57,960 nucleotides of DNA, from NCBI GenBank assembly GCA_945861465.1, contig CAMAVB010000010.1:1-57960 (forward strand), in the 5' to 3' direction. The notes beneath the pieces were generated by a model. The model did no database searches. It was not told the DNA's origin and saw only the letters and a list, made by a program, of their open reading frames with translations. The stretch's first letter is position 1; every line of letters begins with the position of its first letter. The stretch comes from Candidatus Kuenenia stuttgartensis. GTDB lineage: Bacteria; Planctomycetota; Planctomycetia; Planctomycetales; Planctomycetaceae. The translations under genes and the position numbers were made by a program. Below are positions 17,139-26,824 of this stretch, piece after piece.

Positions 17139-18749
17139 CTAGAACTTGGCCAGCGACTGAGCTGCAGCACCGGCGGTAGCACTCAGAAACTGCGGCAGAA
17201 CACCGAGCAGAAATACAAATGAGGCCAGCGCGATCACGTAGATCGATTCGAGAGATCCGAGCTGGACAGGCACCGGTCGCGCGTCAGCTGGTCGTGCATC
17301 CATAAACATCGTCTTCAGCACACGAAGGTAATAGACCAGACTAAAGACAGTGTTCAGCGCACCAAACGCGACGACGACGTACATAAACCAATGAACATCG
17401 CCAGCCTTAAAGGCCGACGCGAAAATTGTGAACTTTCCGAAGAAACCACCAAACGGGGGCATTCCCACAAGACTGAACATACAGATCAGCATGACGATAC
17501 ACAGTGTTGGCGACTGACTGACAAGTCCCTTGAAGCTATCCACTTCTTCACTGAACGTGTGATTTCTGGCAATGGCCACAACGGCAAACGCACCCAGGTT
17601 CATAAACAGATATACGAACAGATAAAACAGCAACCCTTCCACCGAACGATTGATATCGATCTGCATTGAGGCGGCTTTGGGACTATTCGACATCACCAGC
17701 AGAGCAGAGACTGCCATGACCATATAACCCGCATGGGCAATTGTCGAGTAGGCAAGCAGTCGCTTCAAATTCGTCTGAGAATACGCTGCGAGATTGCCGA
17801 ACGTCGTCGTGACACAGGCGATGAAACCTATTCCGACACCAAACGCGATCATCAGGGATTCTGTTCCCGGAGCACCCGACAACGCGAGAGCAAAGCGGAC
17901 CAGCAGTCCAAAAGCTCCGGCCTTAGACGCCACGGACAGGAACCCGGCAACTTCGGCAGATGCACCTTCGAACGCATCCGGACACCAGAAATGAAACGGT
18001 ACAAGTGACAACTTGAACGCCAAACCAACCATCACTAACAGAATACCCAGCGATACGGCTCGCAGTTCCGGATCACTGAGCCCCCCTGAACCGCCAGCAG
18101 CCGCTTCACCAAGACGTATCGCCAGCAGCGACATATCGGCTGTGCCGAGCACGCCTGCGATCAGACTGATCCCATACAACATCACGCCAGCTGCACCGGC
18201 TCCGTAGACTACGAACTTCAAGGCTGCTTCACTGCTCGGTTTGCGACCCTTGAGGAAACCGACCATGGCATAGCTTGGTACGCTGGCCATTTCCACCCCG
18301 ACAAACAGCATCAGCAGGCTGTTCGCACTGGCCATGATCATCAGGCCGATTGTGGCCCCGAAGAGCAGCGCGTAAAAGTCCGGGCCGTCTTCGTTATCCG
18401 GGATGCCGGTAAGCGAAGTGAGCGCAATTGTCAGCAGCAGAAACAGCGACAGAAACGCGCGAAAGAAGACGGTGAACGTATCGTGAATCAGTAAGCCGGT
18501 AAAGATCTTCTGTGACACGACGGCATCCGCTGCGCCAATCTGGCGGAATTGCAGCCACGTAAAGATCAGTGCCGCAAATGCTCCTAGGATCGCAGTCACT
18601 GAGGCCGGAACGAAGCGGTCAAGGTTGACCAACCGCATCATCAGCATCGCCACAATCGTCGCACTCAGGCATAACTCGACGCTGAAGCCTGGCAACGACA
18701 ACGATGTTGTTTCAGTAATCAGTTTATCGAGAAGCTCATCAAACAGCAT
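17139..18749 (-). CDS. nuoN: NADH-quinone oxidoreductase subunit N
   Basis: About 536 residues with many membrane helices, an antiporter-like subunit of respiratory complex I that contributes to proton pumping. Family signs are SYAMVGFLKGRKPSSEAALK, LKLSLVPFHFWCPDAFEGA and TNLKRLLAYSTIAHAGYM, which carry the conserved lysine/glutamate network. ATG 18749 (MLFDELLDKL) is preferred over an upstream TTG-type extension. It is the last subunit of the nuoHJKLMN run, 56 bases after nuoM. Confidence 0.93.
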   Translation of the reverse strand: MLFDELLDKLITETTSLSLPGFSVELCLSATIVAMLMMRLVNLDRFVPASVTAILGAFAALIFTWLQFRQIGAADAVVSQKIFTGLLIHDTFTVFFRAFLSLFLLLTIALTSLTGIPDNEDGPDFYALLFGATIGLMIMASANSLLMLFVGVEMASVPSYAMVGFLKGRKPSSEAALKFVVYGAGAAGVMLYGISLIAGVLGTADMSLLAIRLGEAAAGGSGGLSDPELRAVSLGILLVMVGLAFKLSLVPFHFWCPDAFEGASAEVAGFLSVASKAGAFGLLVRFALALSGAPGTESLMIAFGVGIGFIACVTTTFGNLAAYSQTNLKRLLAYSTIAHAGYMVMAVSALLVMSNSPKAASMQIDINRSVEGLLFYLFVYLFMNLGAFAVVAIARNHTFSEEVDSFKGLVSQSPTLCIVMLICMFSLVGMPPFGGFFGKFTIFASAFKAGDVHWFMYVVVAFGALNTVFSLVYYLRVLKTMFMDARPADARPVPVQLGSLESIYVIALASFVFLLGVLPQFLSATAGAAAQSLAKF

Positions 18750-18805
18750 TTTGAAACTTACCGACAAGAGAACAGGGTACACACCACAAAGGGACCGACG
18801 AATGC

Positions 18806-20413
18806 CTAGCGCTGAGCAGCCTGCATCTCATCCTGATTCAACTGATCTGCCGACTGCTGGTAACCAGCCTCCGCCGCTTTTGCCATGCGACTGATCGACG
18901 GCGTCATATCGTTGAACATGATCACAGGATAGACACCAAGGAAAATGGCCAGTGCCAGCAATGTGACGGCAATCGATTGTTCCCGGATGTTCATCGGTGT
19001 CAGATCTTCAGGATGTGGACCCTTGTATTCAGCGCCGAGATAGACACGCTGCATGGCCCAGAGAATGTATCCCGCAGTCAGAATCACTCCTGAGGCGGCA
19101 ACGATTGCGAGAGCGGGATTGTAGCTCCATGTGCTGAGCACCACGAAGACTTCGCCGATAAACCCGCACAGACCTGGCAGACCCAAACCTGCAAAGAACA
19201 GCCCAGCTGACAGGCCACCGTAGAGCGGCATCTTGCCCATCAGGCCGCCAAATTTGTTCAGATCGCGATGGTGGACTCGATCGTAAATCACGCCCACCAT
19301 AAAGAACATGCCAGCCGATGAAATCCCGTGAGCGATCATCTGGAACATGGCACCATTCAGACCCATCTGCCAGTACTCAGAATTCATTGTCTCGCCGGTC
19401 TGCTCATTGATCTTCCAGACTGCCAATCCCAGCAACACATAACCCATATGACTCACAGAGCTGTATGCGACAAGGCGTTTGAAGTCCGTCTGAGCAAGAG
19501 CTGCGAACGCCCCGTAAATGATGCTGATCACACCAATCGCTACCATCGTGTAGGCGAGGTACTGGGCTCCGTATGGACATAGTGGAAACGCGATACGAAT
19601 GATCCCGTAGCCACCCATTTTCAAAAGTACGCCCGCCAGAATCATACTGATCGGCGTCGGAGCTTCCACGTGAGCGTCGGGCAACCATGTGTGAACAGGA
19701 AAAGCTGGAAGTTTGATGGCGAACCCAATGAAAAGCATGATGAATGCAGTGATCTGCATCTCAGGGCTCAGCAGTGTCCCTGCTGTCGCCGCTTCGGCGA
19801 GCCTGATCAGATTGAATCCATCCGCCTGGGCACCGCTGCTGCTGCTGCTGAAGTAGAACATCAACATCGCAACAAGCATCAACACGCTTCCCGCCAGTGT
19901 GTACAGGAAGAATTTGATGGCAGCGTATTCTTTGCGAGGCCCGCCCCAGACACCGATCAGGAAATACATTGGCAGCAGCATGACTTCCCAGAACACGTAG
20001 AACAGGAAGAAATCGAGCGCCAGAAACACACCCATCATGCCCGTTTCGAGCAACAGAAACAGGACCATGTATCCCTTCACATGTTTCGTGATACTCCAGC
20101 TGGCCCCCATCGACAACATGCTGATCAGACTCGTTAGCAAGACCAGCGGCATGCTGATCCCATCGACTCCCAGCCGGTAGTAGACATTCCATGTCGGAAT
20201 CCAGGGCTCCACGACTTCCAGCTGCATTCCCGGCGCGTCGGCATGAAATTCGCCCAACCACAGCACTAGCGTCAGGCCGAAGGTGACGGCCGTCGTCGCA
20301 AATGCGAACAATCGCATCGCTTCCGTATTTTTACTGTCAATCAGCAGCGCCAGAATGAGCGCACCGACAGAGGGGGCGAAAATGATGGCGGATAATAAGA
20401 ATTCAGGATTCAT
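18806..20413 (-). CDS. nuoM: NADH-quinone oxidoreductase subunit M
   Basis: 535 residues and about 14 membrane helices. Diagnostic segments are MYFLIGVWGGPRKEYAAIKF, KLPAFPVHTWLPDAHVEAPT, GYGIIRIAFPLCP and QTDFKRLVAYSSVSHMGYVL. It is the second antiporter-like pump subunit of complex I. It starts 3 bases after the nuoL stop. A Gln/Asp-rich C-terminal tail extends beyond the core. Confidence 0.95.
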   Translation of the reverse strand: MNPEFLLSAIIFAPSVGALILALLIDSKNTEAMRLFAFATTAVTFGLTLVLWLGEFHADAPGMQLEVVEPWIPTWNVYYRLGVDGISMPLVLLTSLISMLSMGASWSITKHVKGYMVLFLLLETGMMGVFLALDFFLFYVFWEVMLLPMYFLIGVWGGPRKEYAAIKFFLYTLAGSVLMLVAMLMFYFSSSSSGAQADGFNLIRLAEAATAGTLLSPEMQITAFIMLFIGFAIKLPAFPVHTWLPDAHVEAPTPISMILAGVLLKMGGYGIIRIAFPLCPYGAQYLAYTMVAIGVISIIYGAFAALAQTDFKRLVAYSSVSHMGYVLLGLAVWKINEQTGETMNSEYWQMGLNGAMFQMIAHGISSAGMFFMVGVIYDRVHHRDLNKFGGLMGKMPLYGGLSAGLFFAGLGLPGLCGFIGEVFVVLSTWSYNPALAIVAASGVILTAGYILWAMQRVYLGAEYKGPHPEDLTPMNIREQSIAVTLLALAIFLGVYPVIMFNDMTPSISRMAKAAEAGYQQSADQLNQDEMQAAQR

Positions 20414-20416
20414 CGG

Positions 20417-22807
20417 CTAACCCGGAAAGGTCGTGAACAAAATAGCAAACAGAGCCACAACACCCACAACAATAAACATCACATACTGCCGCAGTCGTCC
20501 GGTCTGAATGACGCGCAGCGAACGACCGAAGGCAAATGTGGAATTTCCCAGCAGATTAACGAAACCATCCACAACGGCTTCGTCAAACAGTTTGTCCCAT
20601 TTCGACACAAAGATCATGATTTTTGCCGAAGCATGAATGATGCCGTCAAAGACAGTCTTATCAATCCACGCACAGCCTTGTCCGACAACATGCGCTGGCT
20701 TCACAAACAGCGCGTCATACATTTCGTCAAAGTGCCACTTGTCTACGAGGAAGCCATGCAATCCCGACAATTGACGCCTGATCTCTGCGACATTTACCAA
20801 CGTTGTGCCATACAGCAGCCATGCGAGGCACGTTCCGGAAGCGGCAGCAATTAACGCCAGCGTGCCTGCGGTGCCATGCACATCATGAATCGCGTCATGT
20901 CCCGGCAGTGTGATTTCACCCGAACCTGCTGCTGCGGCAATGCCGTGTGCAATATGGGCCGGCTGATCGCCAGTAATCAAGCGGTACAAAGGACCATCTT
21001 CACCACCAATGGCACAGAACGCAGCAAAGAAGGACAACGCCAGCAACGGGCCTGTCATGATCCACGGTGATTCGTGGCAGTGATCGTAGAGATGCTGATC
21101 GCGAGGTTTACCGGCAAACGTGTAGAACCACAGGCGAAACATATAAAATGCCGTGATTCCGGCAGTGATCAAAGGCACAATAAACAGCAGAAAATGCGAT
21201 GGGTTGTCCTTTACGAAGGCCAGCGAAGTGGCCACCACAGCATCTTTGGAAAAGAACCCGGAAAATGCAAAGACTGAAGACAAGCCGATCAGGCCAGGAA
21301 TCGCCAATCCACTGATCGCAATCACGCCCACGAGCATCGTGAACGCCGTGATTGGCATCTTCCGCCACAACCCACCCATCTTTGGCATTTCCTGTTCGTG
21401 ATGGCAGCCGTAAATTACGCTGCCGGAACACAGGAACATCAGAGATTTAAAGAATGCGTGCGTGATCAGATGAAACAAGCCGGCACCCCAGCCGAAAACG
21501 CCGAGCCCGAGCATCATGTAACCCAACTGACTGATCGTTGAATAGGCCAGCACTTTCTTGATGTCTGTCGCGACGATCGCAATCGTGGCCGCCATAAACA
21601 GCGTAATGCAGCCAACATAGGCTATGGTCAGCAGAACTTCCTGGACGAACATCGGATAGAAGCGTCCGACCAGATACACACCTGCCGCGACCATTGTCGC
21701 CGAATGCACGAGAGCGCTTACCGGTGTTGGTCCCTCCATCGCGTCCGGAAGCCATGTCTGCAGCGGGAATTGAGCACTTTTGCCGACGCAGCCCGCGAAG
21801 ACGCCAAGTCCAGCAACTACGAGGAGAGAATAAGGAATTGTTCGGTTCCCACCGGGGTCAGCACCCGTGGTCACCGCGCCAATTTTGACATCGCCGGATG
21901 CTGCATCGCGAAGCACATTGCCCGTTTCATCGCGAGCCAGCATCTGAAACAAACCTGCCTGTACTTCGCCGGTGTCGTTCACAGTCTCGCCGAAGCGAAA
22001 GGTTCCGAAGAACGTCCACAGGACCATCAGTCCGATCAGAAAGCCGAAGTCGCCGACGCGATTCATGATGAACGCCTTGTTGGCGGCGTTACACGCAGAC
22101 TTCCGCTCGGTATAGAAACCAATCAGCAGGAAGCTGCAGATGCCGACAAGTTCCCAGAAAATGAATACTTGGAAAATGTTGCCGGCGAGCACCAGACCCA
22201 GCATCGAAAAGCAAAACAGCGACAGAAACGCAAAGAAGCGGTAATAGCGACCGGGCCGATGCACATGGTGACCATTTGACAGATGAGCGCTGTGATCCAC
22301 AAGCTCTTCAGTCAGCTCTTCTGACATGTACCCCATTGCGAATAAGTGGATACAGGTCGCGATAAAGGTCACCATGGTGAACATCACCAGCGTCAGGCTG
22401 TCGATGTAATAGTCGAGCGAAATATCCAGACTGCCGAAACGTGCGAGGTAGTAGAGAGTGCCGGAATACACGGTCTTACCACGGACGACAGGTGGATGGG
22501 AGGTATGGGAGTCAGGTGAAGGATGGGTGTCTGTAGCGAGTGCGTCGGCTGGTTTGGCATGGTCAGTGTCAACATGCGTTTCGTCGTGGCTATCATGATC
22601 CAGCACGGTCCAGCTGTTCGAATTCCCCCAAATCAGCAGAGCACTCAAACTGCAAAGAAAACCGATGCCGATACAGCCCACGGACATCCATGCGGCAACG
22701 CGGCTCTTCCGCGATCCCCAGAATCCACCGAAGATCTCGACCGCAAATCCGGCAAGCGGAAGCAGCCATGCGATCATCAACAGGTTTCTTAGTGTTTCGC
22801 CAACCAT
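20417..22807 (-). CDS. nuoL: NADH-quinone oxidoreductase subunit L
   Basis: About 796 residues, long for NuoL. The extra length includes a His/Asp-rich insert after the first helices (about residues 55-95, many H, D and T), which also occurs in other planctomycete NuoL proteins. Core motifs are FIFWELVGICSFLLIGFY, FPLQTWLPDAMEGPTPVSAL and TDIKKVLAYSTISQLGYMML. The C-terminal lateral helix region contains KWHFDEMYDALFVKPAH. ATG 22807 is preferred to the TTG at 22843, because it starts directly before the first helix. The NuoL lateral helix couples the pump modules. Confidence 0.93.
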   Translation of the reverse strand: MVGETLRNLLMIAWLLPLAGFAVEIFGGFWGSRKSRVAAWMSVGCIGIGFLCSLSALLIWGNSNSWTVLDHDSHDETHVDTDHAKPADALATDTHPSPDSHTSHPPVVRGKTVYSGTLYYLARFGSLDISLDYYIDSLTLVMFTMVTFIATCIHLFAMGYMSEELTEELVDHSAHLSNGHHVHRPGRYYRFFAFLSLFCFSMLGLVLAGNIFQVFIFWELVGICSFLLIGFYTERKSACNAANKAFIMNRVGDFGFLIGLMVLWTFFGTFRFGETVNDTGEVQAGLFQMLARDETGNVLRDAASGDVKIGAVTTGADPGGNRTIPYSLLVVAGLGVFAGCVGKSAQFPLQTWLPDAMEGPTPVSALVHSATMVAAGVYLVGRFYPMFVQEVLLTIAYVGCITLFMAATIAIVATDIKKVLAYSTISQLGYMMLGLGVFGWGAGLFHLITHAFFKSLMFLCSGSVIYGCHHEQEMPKMGGLWRKMPITAFTMLVGVIAISGLAIPGLIGLSSVFAFSGFFSKDAVVATSLAFVKDNPSHFLLFIVPLITAGITAFYMFRLWFYTFAGKPRDQHLYDHCHESPWIMTGPLLALSFFAAFCAIGGEDGPLYRLITGDQPAHIAHGIAAAAGSGEITLPGHDAIHDVHGTAGTLALIAAASGTCLAWLLYGTTLVNVAEIRRQLSGLHGFLVDKWHFDEMYDALFVKPAHVVGQGCAWIDKTVFDGIIHASAKIMIFVSKWDKLFDEAVVDGFVNLLGNSTFAFGRSLRVIQTGRLRQYVMFIVVGVVALFAILFTTFPG

Positions 22808-22868
22808 GGGTATTCCAGAAAACCAGCGTGTGCCTAAATCCAATCAATCCCAGAATGAACGCCGTGCG

Positions 22869-23177
22869 TCAGCCCTTCAGCTTGTTCGCCCGATCAACGT
22901 CAATCGTCAGATGGTTGTTGTAGAAGTTCAGAGCAATAGCCAGAGCGACGGCAGCTTCTGCAGCCGCCAGCACGATCACAAACAGCGAAAACACCTGTCC
23001 ATCCAGACCGAGATCCGTGTATCGCGAAAATGCCACAAAGTTGACGTTGGCTCCGTTGAGAACCAACTCCACCCCCATCAAAACCCCAATGCCATTGCGC
23101 TTCGTTGCCATGCAGACGACGCCGCAGACAAACAACACCGCGCCGACAAACAGATAGGAATTCAGATCAGCCGTCAT
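22869..23177 (-). CDS. nuoK: NADH-quinone oxidoreductase subunit K
   Basis: 102 residues and three membrane helices. The sequence GVLMGVELVLNGANVNFVAF carries the conserved glutamate in helix 2, and VLAAAEAAVALAIALNFYN the one in helix 3. ATG 23177 (MTADLNSYLFVGA) matches the normal subunit start; the frame upstream is spacer. The gap to nuoJ is 59 bases and contains a 15-base direct duplication. Confidence 0.95.
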   Translation of the reverse strand: MTADLNSYLFVGAVLFVCGVVCMATKRNGIGVLMGVELVLNGANVNFVAFSRYTDLGLDGQVFSLFVIVLAAAEAAVALAIALNFYNNHLTIDVDRANKLKG

Positions 23178-23220
23178 GGACGATCGCACCAGTAAAAATT
23201 TTGAATTTTGAATCAGCCCG

Positions 23221-23253
23221 ATTCGCCGGCCCGTCATTATTCGCCGGCCCGTC
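23221..23253. repeat. 15-bp direct duplication at the nuoJ 3' end
   Basis: ATTCGCCGGCCCGTC occurs at 23221-23235 and 23239-23253. The second copy encodes the final RRAGE and stop region of NuoJ. It appears to be a local slippage duplication of the gene end. Confidence 0.75.
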
Positions 23254-23818
23254 GTTTTGCCCGAGCAAGATACGCGGCACCAATCAAAACCACCAGCAAA
23301 TGCACCGACACAATCTCAAATGGCAGCAGGTATCCCGGAGTCAGCGTATCCCCGTCGCTTGTAAGGTCCTGATCCGGTCGGCTTCCGAGGAAGCTCAAAC
23401 CGATCGGCCGCAATGTCTTACCTGTCGCGACCACAGGATTGCTATTTTCAGTCGCCGCCGCTGGAGACTTCCTCCAGTTAACGCCGTTTAACGACGCATA
23501 GACCACGACGAGAAACAACAGGCCCACACAACTGCCCATCACAATTTCGCCGGGCGACGTGGCAATTTTCAAATACGGGCCGCTGGCGGTGAGCATGACA
23601 CCAAAGACCAGCAGCACCAATGTGCCGCCAACGTAAATCAGCAACTGCGCCGCGCCGACAAAGTCTGCATTTGCCAGAAAGAACAGCGCGGCCGTGCTTC
23701 CCAGCGAAATCACCAGCCAGAATGCCATCCGCACGACGGTCTGACTAAACACGACTGCAATCGCGCCCAGACAGGTTGCCAGAGCAAACACGGTGAAGAG
23801 GAAGGACTCGCCGTTCAC
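23237..23818 (-). CDS. nuoJ: NADH-quinone oxidoreductase subunit J
   Basis: 193 residues and five predicted membrane helices. The NuoJ signature is ALFFLANADFVGAAQLLIYV followed by GGTLVLLVFGVMLT. A soluble insert of about 35 residues (about 120-155) separates helices 4 and 5. The start codon overlaps the nuoH stop by 4 bases (ATGA), so the two are translationally coupled and there is no space for nuoI between them. Confidence 0.93.
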   Translation of the reverse strand: MNGESFLFTVFALATCLGAIAVVFSQTVVRMAFWLVISLGSTAALFFLANADFVGAAQLLIYVGGTLVLLVFGVMLTASGPYLKIATSPGEIVMGSCVGLLFLVVVYASLNGVNWRKSPAAATENSNPVVATGKTLRPIGLSFLGSRPDQDLTSDGDTLTPGYLLPFEIVSVHLLVVLIGAAYLARAKRRAGE

Positions 23819-25098
23819 TGCACCACTCCTTCACCAATGTGCCCCGTGTCTCCGACGCGCGCCTGCGCCGCATCTAGATTCCCCGCGTCGGAGATACGAG
23901 CAACACGATTGCCGTCGCGAGTCTCCTGCAACCCCTGAGCCGCCCGGTCACCGATCGGTGACGTCCACGTTGTGCGCCCCATTCCAGTCACCATGATTAA
24001 TGGCCACAGGGTCGCCCCCAGAAACAGGAAGCAACTGATCGGTACCAGATATTTCAGACAGGTGGTCATCACCTGGTCAATTCGAAGTCGGGGCAAAGTC
24101 CACCGCAACCAGACCTGGACGAACACTCCAAAGCTGGCCTTGGCCACAAACACTCCTGCGCCAATCACGTTTGCAAGATAGCCAACCGCCGCAGATCCAG
24201 ATGTACCGTCGATACTGGCGTTCCGTGCTGCATACAGGGCATCATCAATAGGTGCCAGCCCTGTGTTCCAGCCGCCCAGAAACAGAATCGAAGCAATGCC
24301 GCAAACCGCAAACATGCTGGCGTATTCACCCATGAAGAAGAACGACCACCGCATTCCGCTGTATTCGGTGTGAAAACCACCCACAAGTTCGCTCTCGGCC
24401 TCCGCAAGGTCGAACGGAGCGCGTTTGCAACTGGCCGTCGCAACCACGAAGTACACAAAGAACGCGATAAATGTGAATGGGTCGTGGAACATGAACCAAT
24501 TCGTAAACCACCCACGCTGCATTCCGCCAACTTCACCAAGATTCAGGGACCCGGCGGCAATGACAGGAACCAAAGCGCAGATCGCCAGTGGAATTTCGTA
24601 ACTGACCATCTGAGCCGCTTCACGCATCCCGCCAAACAGCGACCATTTCGAACCGCTGGAATAGCCAGCCATGATGATCCCGAACACTTCCAGCGACAGA
24701 ATCGCCAGAATGATGAACAGACCGCAGTCTGCAGCAACCGCCACCCAGCCATGACTGAAAGGCAACACCATGAACGCGGCAAATGACGAAACGCAGACTA
24801 TATAAGGGGCAGAACGGAACAGCATGGAATCGGCTGCCGAAGGGCACAAGTCTTCTTTTTGAACCAGCTTGATTCCGTCTGCGAGCGACTGTAGCCAGCC
24901 GAAGAGTCCACCGACGCGAGTCGGACCGAGGCGGTCCTGAATTCGGCCCGAAACTTTCCGCTCCAGCCAGATAAAGGCGAACGGCGAAACTGCAAAGACG
25001 TGAACCAGCAGCACCGCATGGATGATGGCGGCGATCACATACTGCCATCCGCCGAATCCCTGAAAGAAATCGGCGATGGATTGCGCGGCGAACATCAT
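23815..25098 (-). CDS. nuoH: NADH-quinone oxidoreductase subunit H
   Basis: 427 residues, the quinone-site membrane subunit of complex I. Diagnostic segments are WLERKVSGRIQDRLGPTRVG, LADGIKLVQKED, RAPFDLAEAESELVGGFHTE and KASFGVFVQVWLRWTLPRLR. A hydrophilic C-terminal extension of about 50 residues goes beyond the usual end. Two adjacent ATGs are possible (25098 and 25095). It is the first complex I gene in the window; nuoA-G and nuoI are not adjacent. Confidence 0.95.
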   Translation of the reverse strand: MMFAAQSIADFFQGFGGWQYVIAAIIHAVLLVHVFAVSPFAFIWLERKVSGRIQDRLGPTRVGGLFGWLQSLADGIKLVQKEDLCPSAADSMLFRSAPYIVCVSSFAAFMVLPFSHGWVAVAADCGLFIILAILSLEVFGIIMAGYSSGSKWSLFGGMREAAQMVSYEIPLAICALVPVIAAGSLNLGEVGGMQRGWFTNWFMFHDPFTFIAFFVYFVVATASCKRAPFDLAEAESELVGGFHTEYSGMRWSFFFMGEYASMFAVCGIASILFLGGWNTGLAPIDDALYAARNASIDGTSGSAAVGYLANVIGAGVFVAKASFGVFVQVWLRWTLPRLRIDQVMTTCLKYLVPISCFLFLGATLWPLIMVTGMGRTTWTSPIGDRAAQGLQETRDGNRVARISDAGNLDAAQARVGDTGHIGEGVVQ

Positions 25099-25256
25099 GG
25101 ATCACACACCCGCAAACAGGTCCAACAGTTCTTGTCAGAATGAAGCAGGCACGAACATCGCACCTGTCCTGACGGCAACTGTGCTGAAAATCGTCACTGT
25201 GTTTACAGTCATGCAATCACTGTCGCGACGATCGCTCCCACGGAGGCGACCAAACT

Positions 25257-25403
25257 ATGACAAAACAAATTTCTCTCTGCAACCTACTGCAAACTGCTTT
25301 TGCATGGCCAGCATTCGTTCCGCCCAGTGAGACGAACCCACGAGTGCTTTCCCGGCGTTGGGAACAAATCAGGTGCGAGGCGTTCTACTCCGCGCGTTCA
25401 TGA
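25257..25403 (+). CDS. Candidate 48-residue small protein
   Basis: ATG 25257 is preceded by a strong GGAGG at about 10 bases, and the frame stays open to TGA 25401-25403. The product starts MTKQISLCNLLQTAFAWPAF and ends in a basic half. There is no membrane helix or known motif. The good ribosome site is the only support, so it could be chance. Confidence 0.3.
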   Translation: MTKQISLCNLLQTAFAWPAFVPPSETNPRVLSRRWEQIRCEAFYSARS

Positions 25404-25418
25404 TTGAGACACTTGGCG

Positions 25419-25442
25419 ACCGGCATGCGTCAGCGTGCCGGT
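25419..25442. repeat. GC-rich hairpin (ACCGGCATGC...GCGTGCCGGT)
   Basis: A 9-10 base stem around GTCA, followed by ACAAAAACG but no T-tract on either useful side. It shares the ACCGGC...GCCGGT and TGACGC/GCGTCA motifs with the hairpin at 40816-40848, so it is likely part of a dispersed palindrome family. Confidence 0.5.
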
Positions 25443-25749
25443 ACAAAAACGAGATATCGGAGGGCTGACGCGGCTCCGCTAGCCGGACTCATTTCGGCCG
25501 CGCGGCGTATCGAGGCCACCCGGCCGCAAAATCATCATGCCGTTTTCCCTACAATGATGACAACCGTGAAAAGGACGAAAGGTCAAAGCCGCGACCGCTG
25601 TCGGGACGATGTCAGCTAAGGCCCAAAAAGTACCATAGTTTTTCGAGCGATCCCTTGTCAGAATAGCGTTTCAGAACGGTTTCCAGCTGTCGCCATCATC
25701 GTTCAGTCCCCTTCTGAACAGTGACGGCGATTTTTTTCGGAACAATTTT

Positions 25750-26706
25750 ATGACGCGTCGCAAACGTCCTCCCGAAGGCCGTTCGTTTGCAGTCTCAACA
25801 TTTCGAGATCCTGCAAGCTGGCTACCCGGTTTTCTTATGTATCTCGATGCCGAATGCGGCATGGCAAAAAATACGTTGTTGGCTTACGGTCGCGATCTCG
25901 ATCGGTTTTTTGCCTGGAATCGCGACACCGGCAAAGTCGGAATTCACGATATCGGCGTCCCGACAATCACGGCATTCCTCGATTACCTGCAGAACCTGGG
26001 ACTCGCCGCCAGCAGTGTCGGACGCAATCTTGTCGCAGTGCGAATGTTCTTCCGCTTTTTGATGCTGGAAGGTGTTGTTGCGGAGAGTACGGTCGACCTT
26101 GTGAGTTCACCGAAACTCTGGGAACGCCTGCCCAAGGTGCTTAGCCCGGAAATGGTCGATGCTTTGTTGGTAGCGCCGATCGGTCCGATCGATCGCTACT
26201 ATCTACGCGACCGCGCACTGCTGGCCGTGATGTATGCCACCGGTTGCCGAGTTTCAGAAGTCGTCGGCTTAAAACAACAGGACGTGCAGCTGGAAGAAAA
26301 CTACTGCCGCTGCACAGGCAAAGGCAACAAGCAACGCCTCGTCTCATTGAATCCTTTAGCAACAGATGCGATTCGAAAATACCTCGACCTCGAGCGCCCG
26401 CACATGGTGACGGTGGCCGGATCCGACAGCGGGCATCTGTTTCTGACACGCAGTGGGCGGGTTATAAATCGTGAATCGGTCTGGGCACTGGTGCAGAGGT
26501 ATGCCGCCCGGATCGGCTGTGCAAAGGAAGTCAGTCCACATACGTTACGGCACAGTTTTGCCACGCATTTACTGGCGGGCGGTGCGGATATCCGAGCCCT
26601 CCAGGAAATGCTGGGGCACTCCAGTATCCGCACCACGCAGATTTACACTCACGTCGAACACAGCCGACTGAAGGCCGTCCACAAGAAATGCCACCCGCGC
26701 GGTTGA
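25750..26706 (+). CDS. Tyrosine recombinase, XerC/XerD type
   Basis: 318 residues. The N-terminal SAM-like DNA-binding domain (about 18-105) starts with PGFLMYLDAECGMAKNTLLAYG. The catalytic domain has all expected residues: Arg in GCRVSEVVGL, Lys in CTGKGNKQR, HxxR in HTLRHSFATH, His in LGHSS and the nucleophile Tyr in TTQIYTHV. Length and motifs match the housekeeping recombinases that resolve chromosome dimers. No att-like repeats or phage genes flank it, so an integrase of a mobile element is less likely. It is monocistronic, and the Shine-Dalgarno is weak. Confidence 0.9.
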   Translation: MTRRKRPPEGRSFAVSTFRDPASWLPGFLMYLDAECGMAKNTLLAYGRDLDRFFAWNRDTGKVGIHDIGVPTITAFLDYLQNLGLAASSVGRNLVAVRMFFRFLMLEGVVAESTVDLVSSPKLWERLPKVLSPEMVDALLVAPIGPIDRYYLRDRALLAVMYATGCRVSEVVGLKQQDVQLEENYCRCTGKGNKQRLVSLNPLATDAIRKYLDLERPHMVTVAGSDSGHLFLTRSGRVINRESVWALVQRYAARIGCAKEVSPHTLRHSFATHLLAGGADIRALQEMLGHSSIRTTQIYTHVEHSRLKAVHKKCHPRG

Positions 26707-26824
26707 GACGGGCTCCGTGAGGGGCATGGAATCAGGAACGAGGATCGAGATACAAGCAACTGCGTACTGGCTGATAGAAAAACTCGAGTAAGTGACGGTG
26801 TGATCCACTGTCGCTCGACACGCC

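Larger units (their letters stand above)
25099..25749. promoter_or_regulatory. 650-bp divergent spacer upstream of nuoH
   Basis: Must contain the promoter of the nuoH-N operon on the minus strand and that of the Xer-type recombinase on the plus strand. It also holds a candidate 48-residue ORF and a GC-rich hairpin. No binding site could be assigned by eye. Confidence 0.4.

Noticed and set aside
23815-23818. Missing nuoI as an annotation gap
   Set aside because: nuoH and nuoJ overlap by four bases, so no space exists for a NuoI gene here.
25750-26706. Xer-type recombinase as the integrase of a mobile island
   Set aside because: It has housekeeping XerC/D length and motifs, and no attachment-site repeats, tRNA or phage genes were seen around it.
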